DNA of 37,579 bases from Verrucomicrobia bacterium UBA3222 (GTDB lineage: Bacteria > Verrucomicrobiota > Verrucomicrobiia > Opitutales > UBA9783). This document shows positions 27,043 through 35,748 of the stretch, in pieces (positions within the stretch are counted from its first letter, which is position 1; each line of letters starts with the position of its first letter). A model generated the notes under the pieces. The model was not told the DNA's origin. It saw only the letters and a program-made list of their open reading frames with translations, and ran no database searches. Position numbers and translations under genes: made by a program. Where the stretch lies: NCBI GenBank assembly GCA_002363035.1, contig DEWA01000001.1, forward strand, positions 1 through 37,579. Direction: 5' to 3'.

Positions 27043-27591
27043 GTGAAGTTTGAAAAATCGAATATGTTGAAAATCTTCCCGCTCGGAGCGGTTTTACTTT
27101 TTCTGCCGATCGGCTATTGTTTGAAAAAGGTGTTTGGAACGTTTTTGACTTACCTTTTGGGCGCGGCGGGTATTTGGTTTGTTGTAAGTTTGTTCATTGT
27201 ATATGTATTTTTGCACCGCCTGAACCTTTCGGGGGCAGTTTCTTTACAAAAACTGCACCGCAGGATGAAACTCGCCGTTGTTGCGTTTCTGTGCGGTGCG
27301 AACGGCTTTTTCGTATCGGCGGCATTGATCGGTCAATCAACGTGCGACTGTTGCGAGCGCGAACATCCGAATGCCGTTCATACGTATCCGCTTTTGGGCA
27401 GCAACAAAACGGTTTCGAAGTTTCTGAATAACACGAAAGTTTTTTCGATGATCGCGTGGTTTTTATTGGTTTTAAACATCGCCTCCATGGGTTTAACGGC
27501 ACTTTCGATGCTTTACGGAACGCTGTATGTTTGTGTGTTGATTTTGTCGGTTGCGGAGAAATTCAAGATACCTGCTTCGTTGAGAAAATAA
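27043..27591 (+). CDS. Small multi-pass membrane protein, unknown function
   Basis: The 182-residue protein has four probable membrane helices: IFPLGAVLLFLPIGYCL, YLLGAAGIWFVVSLFIVYVFL, LAVVAFLCGANGFFVSAALI and the C-terminal MIAWFLLVLNIASMGLTAL with a following hydrophobic stretch. A CDCCEREH cluster sits in the loop between helices three and four and could bind metal. The GTG at 27043 is chosen because AAAAGGGG lies five bases upstream; an in-frame ATG at 26971 lacks such a site and adds a poorly structured leader. It ends 11 bases before ruvX, so the two may be co-transcribed. I do not recognise the family. Confidence 0.6.
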   Translation: MKFEKSNMLKIFPLGAVLLFLPIGYCLKKVFGTFLTYLLGAAGIWFVVSLFIVYVFLHRLNLSGAVSLQKLHRRMKLAVVAFLCGANGFFVSAALIGQSTCDCCEREHPNAVHTYPLLGSNKTVSKFLNNTKVFSMIAWFLLVLNIASMGLTALSMLYGTLYVCVLILSVAEKFKIPASLRK

Positions 27592-27602
27592 GCTGTTTTC
27601 CT

Positions 27603-28031
27603 ATGGATTACCTCGGTATTGATTACGGCAGTAAATTCATCGGTTTGGCATGGGGTTCGGATGACTTAAAAGTCGTTGTGCCGCTGAAAGCCCTGCGAGT
27701 TCGGTCGACGGAACAGGTTTTAAAAGATTTGCAGAAAATTGTGAACGAACGCGGTTGCAATGCATTTGTCATCGGTCTGCCGGTTCACGCCGACGGCACC
27801 CAAGGTCAACGCGTCAAAGAGGTCAGGTACTTCGCGGAACACCTAAAACAACACTTTAATTTAAGAATTTACTTCCAGGACGAACGCTTTTCGACACAAA
27901 CCGCGCGTATGTGGACGGGGGCGAATAACCTGTCATTGCGTCAAGCGAAAGCAAAGAAGGAGAAAGGCGTTATTGATTCGACAGCGGCGGCGGTGATTTT
28001 GGAGGAGTGGATGGGGGAAAGTGTCAAGTGA
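27603..28031 (+). CDS. ruvX: Putative pre-16S rRNA nuclease / Holliday junction resolvase YqgF
   Basis: YqgF/RuvX is a small RNase H-fold nuclease that finishes the 5' end of 16S rRNA in E. coli. At 142 residues the length is normal. The motifs are clear: LGIDYGSKFIGLAWG at the N-terminus (first catalytic Asp), FVIGLPVHADGTQG in the middle, and YFQDERFST (second acidic pair) with the closing KKEKGVIDSTAAAVILEEW (final Asp). The ATG at 27603 gives the family start. It follows the membrane protein gene by 11 bases and converges on the leftward coiled-coil gene. Confidence 0.93.
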   Translation: MDYLGIDYGSKFIGLAWGSDDLKVVVPLKALRVRSTEQVLKDLQKIVNERGCNAFVIGLPVHADGTQGQRVKEVRYFAEHLKQHFNLRIYFQDERFSTQTARMWTGANNLSLRQAKAKKEKGVIDSTAAAVILEEWMGESVK

Positions 28032-28178
28032 TGATAATTTATAAAGTCAGATAAGAGCTGTCATTGATGTCTTTAAGCCGATCCTTTGAACTTGCGAATG
28101 ATTTTTCTAAAAACAAGATTTTTCTCAAAAATTGTTCCGAACTTAATCAGACAATCAGCCCATCGGCAACTTTCTTGC

Positions 28179-28799
28179 CTACCCCACCAACATCGGGGCA
28201 CTCGGCTTCATCAAAGCAATGGAGGGCGAATAGACCTTTTCGAACAATTCTTTGCCGCTGGTGAAGGAGATTTTAATTTCCAGCGGGATTTCGCACAAAC
28301 GGCGGAAGGTTTCGGCATCGAACAAGTCGCAAATCTGTGCGGTACATTTGGCATCGATAAGCAGACACTGTTCCTCCGCGCACAGTTGGTTCAGTTGAAC
28401 ATAGGAGGAATGAAACGGACCGTTTTTGAGGCATTCGAGCCAATCGGGCGAAATTTCGATTTTCAGATTCGTGGCAATGGTGCGCCCGATATTGTGAAAC
28501 GTTAAGTACAAAATGCGATCCTTGACGACTTCCAGCTTCGGTATGACGCGGGCGCGCATGTTCTCCTTAAATTGCCGCTTGCTTTCTTCAATCTGTTTAA
28601 GTGCCGCTTCCGTCTGCTGTTGAACCGCCTCCAGTTGCAGTTGAGAAACGGCAATTTGTTGCGTTGCCGCTTCGGCCTGTTTAATCGCCGCAATCGCCTG
28701 CCGTTGCGCCGCGTGCGCCATTTGCCGATTGGAAAAATACATCGCCACCGACGTCAACGCGTACGCCGTCGTTACCACCAACATCAACCATGCCGTCAT
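28179..28799 (-). CDS. Membrane-anchored coiled-coil protein, paralogue 1
   Basis: The 206-residue protein has one N-terminal membrane helix (LMLVVTTAYALTSVAMYF), then a coiled coil of about 65 residues rich in Ala and Gln, and then a globular, beta-rich domain. That domain opens R-A-R-V-I-P-K-L-E-V and continues I-L-Y-L-T-F-H-N-I-G-R-T-I-A-T-N-L-K-I-E-I. The same layout and the T-x-x-N-I-G-(R/K)-T signature appear in the gene at 28915-29544. AAAAGG lies eight bases before the ATG. The function is unknown; a tail-out sensor or scaffold is conceivable. Confidence 0.7.
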   Translation of the reverse strand: MTAWLMLVVTTAYALTSVAMYFSNRQMAHAAQRQAIAAIKQAEAATQQIAVSQLQLEAVQQQTEAALKQIEESKRQFKENMRARVIPKLEVVKDRILYLTFHNIGRTIATNLKIEISPDWLECLKNGPFHSSYVQLNQLCAEEQCLLIDAKCTAQICDLFDAETFRRLCEIPLEIKISFTSGKELFEKVYSPSIALMKPSAPMLVG

Positions 28800-28914
28800 A
28801 AGTTATGCCTTTTACGGCTCTTAATGTGAGAGAAGGAGGGGTTGAAGGCAAGAGAAAGAGGATGGAAGAAAAATGGTATTTTTGAACATACATGCTCTGA
28901 TATACTTGAAATTA

Positions 28915-29544
28915 CTACAGAGACCAACGGTTCGAAAAAAATACTTCAACTGATTCTTCAAATGGTTTTTTGTTACAATCAGTGTAACGAAGCTTTAAAT
29001 GAAGTTTTTTGTGGTTTGTAATACTACGATCGTCAGAATTCATGTAGAGCTTATCCAGGATCTCTTTCCTTCCGGGAGGAAAATAAGATCGTTTGCGAGG
29101 GTATTCCGGAAAATTCTGGAAGGAATCACAGGAAGCTTCTATGTCATAAGCGGACGTTTTCCCGATATTTTCAATAGTAAGATACCAAAAAACGTCTTTG
29201 GAACCACCAACAAAATAAACTGCAAATCGAGGTCGGTACTCTTCTTTCCATTGTTTTTGCGCTTCCTGTAACGATTGAATTGCCGCTTCCGCCTGCATCT
29301 TTGCCGCTTCGATGCCTGCTTTATTTTGTTGATTGCCCTTATACGTAATGAGTGACATTGCGACAGTTGAGATTACCATGCAACATTCGTTTACGGAACA
29401 ACCACATGACTTAAGAGAACAAAAACTACCTATACAAACCGCAGACCACCAGACTTTCCCCAAAACCGAATGTCTTTTTGCAAAAGAAATAACTTTATTA
29501 CCTTTGATTTTTACCTGTCCCAAAAAAGCCCTGCCCGTTTTCAT
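28915..29544 (-). CDS. Membrane-anchored coiled-coil protein, paralogue 2, Cys-rich N-terminus
   Basis: This protein has the same design as its downstream neighbour: a hydrophobic N-terminal part, a coiled coil (QNKAGIEAAKMQAEAAIQSL), then R-P-R-F-A-V-Y-F and W-Y-L-T-I-E-N-I-G-K-T-S-A-Y-D-I-E-A. The N-terminal part differs: it carries six cysteines in about 20 residues (VCIGSFC, SCGC, ECC) between two hydrophobic segments. The start is uncertain; the ATG at 29544 is used, while an internal ATG at 29379 would remove the Cys-rich part. It lies 42 bases after recA on the same strand, so it may be read from the recA transcript. Function unknown. Confidence 0.6.
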   Translation of the reverse strand: MKTGRAFLGQVKIKGNKVISFAKRHSVLGKVWWSAVCIGSFCSLKSCGCSVNECCMVISTVAMSLITYKGNQQNKAGIEAAKMQAEAAIQSLQEAQKQWKEEYRPRFAVYFVGGSKDVFWYLTIENIGKTSAYDIEASCDSFQNFPEYPRKRSYFPPGRKEILDKLYMNSDDRSITNHKKLHLKLRYTDCNKKPFEESVEVFFSNRWSL

Positions 29545-29586
29545 GCGGTATTTTTGCGTCCGAAGCACACAACCCAATGCGCCGCC

Positions 29587-30723
29587 CTACGCGTTTACGT
29601 CGGTTGCTTCAGTCAGATTTTCGGGCGCGTCTCCAAGTTTTTCGACTTCTTCGGATCTGGCGACAGGATCTTCTTTGCTTTCAAATGCCCCCTTTGCCAA
29701 TCCGATGCCGCCCGAAGCGCGCACTTTTTGAATAATTTCGCGCACAATTTGATCCATGAAGTCGGGATGCGTGCGTAAATACTCCTTTGCGGCTTCGCGT
29801 CCCTGACCAATGAGATTGCCTTGGTACGAAACCCAGGCGCCTTTTTTCTCAAAAATGCCGTGTTCGATGCCCAAATCGATGACCGACGAAGCCTGCGAAA
29901 TGCCTTCGTTGTACATGATGTCGAATTCGCACTCGGTGAACGGCGGGGCAACTTTATTTTTGACGACTTTCAGACGCGTGCGGTTGCCGACAACCTTTCC
30001 CGAAGCATCTTTCAACTGACCGATGCGTCGGATATCCATGCGCACGGAGGCGAAAAACTTCAACGCTCTTCCGCCCGGAGTCGTTTCGGGATTGCCGAAC
30101 ATCACGCCGATTTTTTCGCGAATTTGGTTCGTAAAAAGACAAATGCACTTCGTTTTGTTGATGACCGCCGTGAGACGACGCATCGCCTGGCTCATCATGC
30201 GCGCCTGCAGACCGACATGCGAATCGCCCATCTGCCCGTCCAGTTCCGCCTTCGACACCAGTGCTGCGACGGAATCGACGACCACGACTTCGACGGCGTT
30301 GGAACGAATGAGCGTTTCGGCGATGTTCAGCGCATCCTCACCGCTTTCCGGCTGTGAAATGAGCAGGCTGTCCAAATCGACGCCGACGACCTTTGCATAA
30401 CGCGGATCGAGGGCATTTTCGACGTCAATAAACACCGCGCGTCCGCCGTGTTTCTGCACCTGCGCGATTAAACTGAGGCACAGCGTGGTTTTCCCGGACG
30501 ATTCGGGACCGAAAATTTCGCAAATTCTTCCGCGCGGCAATCCCCCCGCTCCCAGTGCCAAATCGATCGCCAATGAACCCGTCGAGACGACCGAAATGTT
30601 CATCTTCGCGGCACTTCCGAGGCGCATAATCGCACCGTCGCCGTACTGTTTATTGACGGCGGCGATGGCCAGTTCGAGCGCTTTGTCGTCAGCAGGATTT
30701 TCAGAGGGTTTGGCAGGAGGCAT
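29587..30723 (-). CDS. recA: Recombinase RecA
   Basis: RecA forms ATP-dependent filaments on single-stranded DNA for homologous recombination and SOS induction. The 378-residue protein has Walker [10 protein letters not shown] at residues 72-80, the [10 protein letters not shown] segment (usually AEHALDP), the [11 protein letters not shown]alker B strand, the MSQAMRRLT and [27 protein letters not shown] loops, and the usual acidic C-terminus. The ATG at 30723 is preferred over a TTG two codons upstream. No SOS box of the E. coli or Gram-positive type was recognised upstream by eye. Confidence 0.98.
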   Translation of the reverse strand: MPPAKPSENPADDKALELAIAAVNKQYGDGAIMRLGSAAKMNISVVSTGSLAIDLALGAGGLPRGRICEIFGPESSGKTTLCLSLIAQVQKHGGRAVFIDVENALDPRYAKVVGVDLDSLLISQPESGEDALNIAETLIRSNAVEVVVVDSVAALVSKAELDGQMGDSHVGLQARMMSQAMRRLTAVINKTKCICLFTNQIREKIGVMFGNPETTPGGRALKFFASVRMDIRRIGQLKDASGKVVGNRTRLKVVKNKVAPPFTECEFDIMYNEGISQASSVIDLGIEHGIFEKKGAWVSYQGNLIGQGREAAKEYLRTHPDFMDQIVREIIQKVRASGGIGLAKGAFESKEDPVARSEEVEKLGDAPENLTEATDVNA

Positions 30724-31002
30724 AAACAACTACAGACTTTCTGCTTTCAGCATCGGGATAGTATCGAGGATTCGCAAGCAGGAAATGTAAACAGAATAAT
30801 TTGTCTGAGTTTAAGAGCATTCGCCTTTATCGCATCTGTACGCTTTTAAGAAACGGGAAATTGCAAAAAGCGACGCGCGACCACCCGTGTGTTTGAAAGT
30901 TATCACCGCGACTTCGAGGATTATTCCTATGAGCCGTTGCCTATCAACAAGCCACTGCGTGACATACGGCTTTCCGCTTTGACGACGAATGTACCAAACA
31001 AT

Positions 31003-31407
31003 TTACGGTTGTTTCAAAAAAAACGGCAGGGAATTGTTTTTACCGGTGGAATACAGCACCTCCGCATTAATCACAACTATATCTTTGAGCCCGACAGCGC
31101 AAAGTTGTTTCGACTCCGCATCAAATATGAATTTCAACGTAATACTTAAATTCTTTCTGGATCGCACAGCTCCTTTCGGATCAAGGGGGCATGTGCGATC
31201 CAAGCTGGGAATATGAATACAACCGAGCTCTCCTTTTTTGTAGTACAAATCATCAAAATTATTCGATTTCGGCGATTTATGAATGTCATAAAGATGCATT
31301 TTTACCGAAAATCCCAACCTTTTGGGTGCATTTTTGTAAGGGATCTCGATGGGGCTGACGTGGTAACGGATCTCTAACCTGCGACCGTCCGATTCCTTTG
31401 CCTTTTT
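31003..31407 (-). pseudogene. Out-of-frame 3' part of a secreted protein gene
   Basis: The minus-strand frame from 31407 to 31003 reads as a coherent protein but starts without any start codon near its beginning. It begins KAKESDGRRLEIRYHVSPIE, then KRLGFSVKMHLYDI, then a KKGELGC segment and ends FFLKQP. It overlaps the end of the upstream gene at 31374-32102 in another frame. One extra A in the A7 run at 31403-31409 would join both parts into one chain of about 370 residues, close to the 392 of the secreted protein at 7529-8707, with which it shares I-T-L-K, D-x-V-V-x-I and F-x-L-K-Q. It is either a frameshifted gene, slippage, or a sequence error. Confidence 0.6.
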
Positions 31408-32102
31408 TTATCGACCACACCCCGCTGATAGTCCAGTAATAAACCTACCATCCGATCGGTGAAAATTTTCCTCAAAAATTCTTCGCTCATAAGGACACAT
31501 AAACAATCTCTTGCGTACTGTACTATTGTTTCCTCATCTTCCCTGTCTATCAGGCACCAAGAGAAATAATCGAGCATATAGTTCATATCGCTCGCAACTG
31601 CCATTTCCCGAATATCTGGGCTGAGTAAAGGAAACTTTCCTTTTATGCTCAAAAATTCCGGCACCCGCACTCCCAAATCTTTCGGAGCTCTGTCATAGAT
31701 CGGAATTCTGCCATAGATCGGAATTAGAACTTCTTCTCCATGCCAACCGCCTTTGGCATGACCGGATGTCGCCAACCAACCTTTCAGATCGTCGGTCAGA
31801 TCCGGGCGCGACCTCCACAGAGACGTTCCGAAATACGCATTGAAACACCCGAGCTCTCCCCGTTTTTCGTCGTCATCATTATTGTATTGGTATTTATCCT
31901 TGCCGGTTGTGATCGCTTCGTAAATTTCATCATAAGCTTTCTGAAACACCTCGCCGTGATTTTTTCTCCATAGCGAAAAAAGAGTGCCCCAGCTCGGGTA
32001 CTCTGTTTCAGAGTGCGGCAATGTAAATGTCTTGGCAACAACCGGGAGTGTGGTCGTCAACAGACCGCAACACAGAGAAATAATCCGTTTTTTCGAGTTC
32101 AT
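31374..32102 (-). CDS. Secreted protein of unknown family, 5' part of a frameshifted gene
   Basis: The 242-residue frame starts at ATG 32102 with a signal peptide (NSKKR, then IISLCCGLLTTTLPVVA, cleavage AKT). The mature sequence is charged and aromatic (ETEYPSWGTLFSLW, YQYNNDDDEKRGELGC). It ends VVDKKRQRNRTVAG, a tail that looks like out-of-frame sequence, just after an A7 run. The coherent continuation lies in the next frame (31407-31003). A KRGELGC motif here and a KKGELGC motif there are similar, hinting at an internal duplication. I do not recognise the family. The leader has an A+T-rich tract resembling that of the secreted gene at 7529-8707. Confidence 0.6.
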   Translation of the reverse strand: MNSKKRIISLCCGLLTTTLPVVAKTFTLPHSETEYPSWGTLFSLWRKNHGEVFQKAYDEIYEAITTGKDKYQYNNDDDEKRGELGCFNAYFGTSLWRSRPDLTDDLKGWLATSGHAKGGWHGEEVLIPIYGRIPIYDRAPKDLGVRVPEFLSIKGKFPLLSPDIREMAVASDMNYMLDYFSWCLIDREDEETIVQYARDCLCVLMSEEFLRKIFTDRMVGLLLDYQRGVVDKKRQRNRTVAG

Positions 32103-32421
32103 CGTCTTCAGGTAATGAATAAATATAAAATTTTGCAAGTTTTTTTATAAAAAAAAGTAAGTAAGAAACAATAGGTTTCGGGAAACATTTACCCTTTGTA
32201 TCTTTTTCGATCGGTGGCGGAGTGTTGTTTTATGGTATTCACGAGAACGAAATTTTATGAAGATTGTGGAATGGTATCGAGTTTTTTATCCGTTATTTCA
32301 TGCCTTACAAATTACGAAGGCTGTATCGGGATGCGTCCGTACCGCCTTCGTTGCTCCTTGCACTTCACCACCCTTGCCGTTGATTTTGTTCCTTACCCAA
32401 ACCACCCCCTAATCACATCCA
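32103..32421. other. Intergenic region between dnaJ and a secreted protein gene
   Basis: No gene is seen. The left end (32125-32160) is a very A+T-rich tract with TTTTGCAAG and runs of T and A. It probably carries the promoter of the leftward secreted gene. The right end follows dnaJ and has no T-tailed hairpin. Confidence 0.4.
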
Positions 32422-33546
32422 TCAGTTTTTTTTTACGCGTTTTTTCGGCATATCCCCGCTTTCGCCCAACGCGTCCGAGAAGGCTTCCAGGGCTTCGCGC
32501 TGGCTTCGCGTGAGTTTTTTCGGAACTTCGATCGAAACTTCCACCAGCAAGTCGCCTTTGGAGGAACCGCGCAGTTGCGGCATACCGTAACCGCGCAATT
32601 TAAACAGTGTCCCCGGTTGCGTTCCGGCGGGGATTTTCAAATTCGCTTCGCCGGTAAGTGTGGAAATTTGGATTTCGCCCCCGAGCGCCGCCAACGTGAA
32701 CGGTAATGCCTGATGCGTCAAAAGATCGTTGCCGTTGCGTCGGAAAATCGGATGTTCTTCGACGGAGATGATAATGTACAGATCGCCGGCTCCGCCCTGT
32801 CCCGCTTCGCCGTACCCGTGAAAGCGCAATTTCGCGCCGTCGTTGATGCCTGCAGGGACTTTGACCTTGACCTGCGTGCGTTCCGCTTCGGTACCGTTGC
32901 CGCGACATTTTGAGCAGGGTGTTTCGATAACGCGCCCCGTTCCGCCGCAATGCGGGCACGGACGGCTCATGCTAAAAAAGCCCTGTTGCGTCACTACCTG
33001 ACCGCGACCGCGACAGGTCGGGCAGGTTTTGGGCTTGGTGCCCGGTTCGCATCCGCTCCCTCTACAACGCGAACAGGGGGCGTTGCGTCGATAAGCGATG
33101 GTTTTTTCAACACCGGAGAAGGCTTCTTCGAGCGTAATCGACAGGCGGTAACTTAAATCGGCGCCCGTTTGGTCGTGTTCGTACGAAGAACCGCCGCCGA
33201 AAAAGCTTTCAAAAATTCCGCCTCCGCCGTTGCCGCCGCCGAAAACCTCGCGAAACAGATCGAACGGATCCTGAAATCCGCCGCCTTGGTAGGAACCTCC
33301 TCCGCCCCCACCGGCTCCGCCTTCGAACGCCGCATGTCCGTATTGGTCGTACATCGCCTTCTTTTTGTCGTCCTTGAGGACTTCGTAGGCTTCGGAAATT
33401 TGCTTAAATTTCTCCTCGGCATTCTTGTCGCCCGGATTTTTGTCGGGATGATATTTAACCGCCAGCTTGCGGTAGGCTTTCTTAATTTCGTCGGCGGAGG
33501 CATTGCGCGACACGCCGAGTAATTCGTAATAATCCTGCTTTGACAT
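32422..33546 (-). CDS. dnaJ: Chaperone DnaJ
   Basis: DnaJ is the J-domain co-chaperone that loads substrates onto DnaK and stimulates its ATPase. The N-terminal J domain has HPD at residues 33-35. A Gly/Phe-rich linker follows (residues 75-125). The zinc domain has all four CxxCxGxG motifs: [24 protein letters not shown] and CSKCRGNG. The C-terminal substrate domains end in a basic KKRVKKN tail. The length of 374 is standard for type I DnaJ. grpE lies 58 bases upstream on the same strand; dnaK is not in the window. Confidence 0.98.
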   Translation of the reverse strand: MSKQDYYELLGVSRNASADEIKKAYRKLAVKYHPDKNPGDKNAEEKFKQISEAYEVLKDDKKKAMYDQYGHAAFEGGAGGGGGGSYQGGGFQDPFDLFREVFGGGNGGGGIFESFFGGGSSYEHDQTGADLSYRLSITLEEAFSGVEKTIAYRRNAPCSRCRGSGCEPGTKPKTCPTCRGRGQVVTQQGFFSMSRPCPHCGGTGRVIETPCSKCRGNGTEAERTQVKVKVPAGINDGAKLRFHGYGEAGQGGAGDLYIIISVEEHPIFRRNGNDLLTHQALPFTLAALGGEIQISTLTGEANLKIPAGTQPGTLFKLRGYGMPQLRGSSKGDLLVEVSIEVPKKLTRSQREALEAFSDALGESGDMPKKRVKKN

Positions 33547-33604
33547 ACGACCCTTGTGATTTTATGTGTTTTTTTCGGACAGTCAGTCGAATAAAGCACT
33601 GCCC

Positions 33605-34216
33605 TTATTTTTGCGCGACTTCTTCCGTTTTCGGTGCTTTGCCCTTAGAAATAATCACCGAAGCGGCGCGCAACAATCGATCGCCGCACTTATAGCCGTG
33701 ACGCACCACCTGAACGATGTGATCCTCGGGAACGGTGTCGCTGTACGCGTGCGAAACAGCATCGTGGAAATGCGGATCGAACGCTTCGTTCAGCGGGTTC
33801 AGTTCCTCGATTTTTAAGAGCTTCAATTGCGCCTGAAATTGACGGAAAATCATTTGGAAGCCCTCCAAAATTTTCGGGTCGGTTTTTTGTTTTTCCGCGC
33901 TGTCCAAGCCCATTTTGAAGCTGTCGAAGAGCTCGATAATGTGCAGGCAGATAATTTGCGTGGTGTGAAAGCGAACGTCTTCCTTTTCTTTGGCGAAACG
34001 TTTGCGGGCATTGTCCAGTTCGGCAACGGCGCGGAAACATTTGTCCCGCCATTCGTTCACCTGAGCTTCCAAATCGGCGATTTTCTTGGAAGCATCGTCC
34101 TGTTTCGTCTGCGGGGCGGTTGCGTCGGATTTGTTTTCGACATTGTCGGTCGTTTCGGTCGCGGCCTTGTCGGTTTTGGGGTTTAAGGCTTCTTCACTCA
34201 TCATATGCATCAGCAT
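33605..34216 (-). CDS. grpE: Nucleotide exchange factor GrpE
   Basis: GrpE releases ADP from DnaK in the chaperone cycle. A poorly conserved charged N-terminus leads into the long dimer helix (IADLEAQVNEWRDKCFRAVAELDNARKRFAKE). The C-terminal beta domain follows, with FDPHFHDAVSHAYSD, EDHIVQVVRHGYKCGDRLLRAASVIISKG. About 200 residues is usual. Several ATGs lie close together (34216, 34210, 34204, 34201) and none has a clear ribosome-binding site; 34216 is listed, though 34201 (MSEEALN) is equally plausible. No CIRCE heat-shock element was seen upstream. It is probably co-transcribed with dnaJ. Confidence 0.93.
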   Translation of the reverse strand: MLMHMMSEEALNPKTDKAATETTDNVENKSDATAPQTKQDDASKKIADLEAQVNEWRDKCFRAVAELDNARKRFAKEKEDVRFHTTQIICLHIIELFDSFKMGLDSAEKQKTDPKILEGFQMIFRQFQAQLKLLKIEELNPLNEAFDPHFHDAVSHAYSDTVPEDHIVQVVRHGYKCGDRLLRAASVIISKGKAPKTEEVAQK

Positions 34217-34438
34217 TATTGAAGAATTTTGACGGGGCATTCGCAAGTTTTTTGTGGCTTGTACCGCGGTCGAGGACGGGTATGGAGGTATACTTGTGTG
34301 GGAAGGCAGAGAAAAAACAGGTATTGTTGATAAAATTCACGGACAATACCCGCATGAACCACATCGGTTTACGGGAAGGTTGCCTGTCGAAAACAGATTT
34401 GCTTTTAGTGGAAAACTTTCTTATCCTAAACGTATTCT

Positions 34439-34951
34439 ATGCATCAAAGTATCCGAATTTTGCTGTTTAATTCCGCGAACGCATTGCTTTTTATGGGTGC
34501 CGAAGACAAAAATCTGACAGGTGCGGACGGCAATAAAGGGCGTTTTTGGTTTTTGGTCGGCGGAACGCTCGAAAAAGGCGAGACATTTCAAGCAGCGGCA
34601 AAACGGGAATTGACGGAAGAGACGGGTTTAACCGATGCGGACGTCGTTTGGGGTGCCGAAATCGCCGAAGGCGTTGTGCACTTAAAGGAAAACGGGCAAC
34701 CGCTGGATATTTATCAGCGTTTCATTGTTGCAAAAACCGAGAAAGATACGGTCTGTTTGTCAACACCGGATGCGTGGGAACGCGAAAGCGTTTGCGGTTT
34801 GCGCTGGTTTTCGCCGGAAGAAATTCGGACTTCAAAGGAAACGATCTACCCGCGGATGTTGAAGGCGTACTTGCTGGGCATTTTGATAGACTTGCCGAAG
34901 CTTTTGGCAGGAGAGGCTCCCGAAAAACTTGCCGTGTGGGATTTGGATTAA
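34439..34951 (+). CDS. Nudix hydrolase
   Basis: Nudix enzymes cleave nucleoside diphosphates linked to another moiety, using Mg2+ held by the Nudix box. That box is complete at residues 42-64: G42, E48, then R56-E57-L58, E60-E61 and G63. The 170-residue chain shows the usual alpha/beta/alpha layout, with W-F-L-V before the box and WFSPEEIR near the end. The substrate cannot be told from sequence. The ATG at 34439 starts MHQSIRILLF, a typical first strand. There is no clear ribosome-binding site. The gene starts 222 bases from the divergent grpE and is followed by the rhomboid gene. Confidence 0.88.
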   Translation: MHQSIRILLFNSANALLFMGAEDKNLTGADGNKGRFWFLVGGTLEKGETFQAAAKRELTEETGLTDADVVWGAEIAEGVVHLKENGQPLDIYQRFIVAKTEKDTVCLSTPDAWERESVCGLRWFSPEEIRTSKETIYPRMLKAYLLGILIDLPKLLAGEAPEKLAVWDLD

Positions 34952-35028
34952 CGGCGGTAAGGGCGGCTTCCCGAGCGGCATGTTGTCGATAAAACTTGTC
35001 GTTGTTTAAAGAATTTGCGAAAATCTCC

Positions 35029-35748
35029 ATGAGGATGGCGTTTTTCGAAACTTGGGACGACAGGAACGGGTTTTTGTGGATCAAACGCCTTTTATGGACG
35101 TACATCGGCGTTTTTATCATCAATGAAACCCTGTCGGTGTGGTTCGGCGGTTCGCCGTTGGATGCCGTTTTCTCTTTGAAGAACGGAACGTCGCTTTTGT
35201 GGCAACCGTGGCGTCTGTTGAGTTATTCGTTCCTGCACGGGGATTTGTTGCATCTGCTGTTTAATCTGCTGATGTGGTACGGATTGTCGAATTTTTTGCT
35301 TCAAAATACGTTGTCGCTGAAGCAGTTTTTTGCCCTCTATGCATCGGGCATTATCGTCGGCGGTCTCGTCTGGTGGCTCATTCATTGTAACCATCATCCG
35401 CAGGCGTTGGTCGGGGCGTCGGCGGGTATTTCGGCACTGTTTGCCTATTTTTGTTTGTTGTATCCCGATAAGTCGCTGTCGATATTGCTGTATTTTATCA
35501 TTCCCGTTCGCATCCAAGCGCGGTGGTGTTTTATTGCATTGACCGTCTATGAACTTTACGGCGTTTTATTCTATGAGTTGCAGGGATTGACGAACATTGC
35601 GCATTCGGGGCACTTGGGCGGGATTTTAATCGGTTGGCTGTTTATATGGTACCGTCGGCGTCCGAATGTGTTTCGTTTTCGGCGTCCGAACGGAACGGGG
35701 AAAATTTCTTATCGGGTGCATCGGGAGTCGTGCGTGAGGAACGGATGA
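35029..35748 (+). CDS. Rhomboid family intramembrane serine protease
   Basis: Rhomboid proteases cut membrane proteins within or near their transmembrane helices. The protein has about six membrane helices. The SYSFLHGDLLHLLFNLLMWYG region matches the H-x-x-x-N segment of the family. The catalytic Ser is S131 in VGASAGIS, and the catalytic His is H195 in AHSGHLGG. A basic, Arg-rich C-terminal tail follows. The frame is open to a TTG at 34996; the ATG at 35029 is preferred, without a strong ribosome-binding site. Its TGA overlaps the ATG of the Prc protease gene by four bases, which implies coupling of two envelope proteases. Confidence 0.9.
   Translation: MRMAFFETWDDRNGFLWIKRLLWTYIGVFIINETLSVWFGGSPLDAVFSLKNGTSLLWQPWRLLSYSFLHGDLLHLLFNLLMWYGLSNFLLQNTLSLKQFFALYASGIIVGGLVWWLIHCNHHPQALVGASAGISALFAYFCLLYPDKSLSILLYFIIPVRIQARWCFIALTVYELYGVLFYELQGLTNIAHSGHLGGILIGWLFIWYRRRPNVFRFRRPNGTGKISYRVHRESCVRNG

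Noticed and set aside
30889..31149. 86-residue plus-strand frame between recA and the frameshifted gene
   Set aside because: It is antisense to the coherent 31407-31003 fragment and lacks a start context.
31401..31412. Programmed -1 frameshift site of the dnaX type (A AAA AAG)
   Set aside because: In the zero frame the codons are GAT AAA AAA AGG, so the heptamer is not in the classical phase. Slippage on the A run is still possible but not the standard signal.
32196..32513. 105-residue plus-strand frame near dnaJ
   Set aside because: It overlaps the 3' end of dnaJ in antisense and has no ribosome-binding site or recognisable motif.
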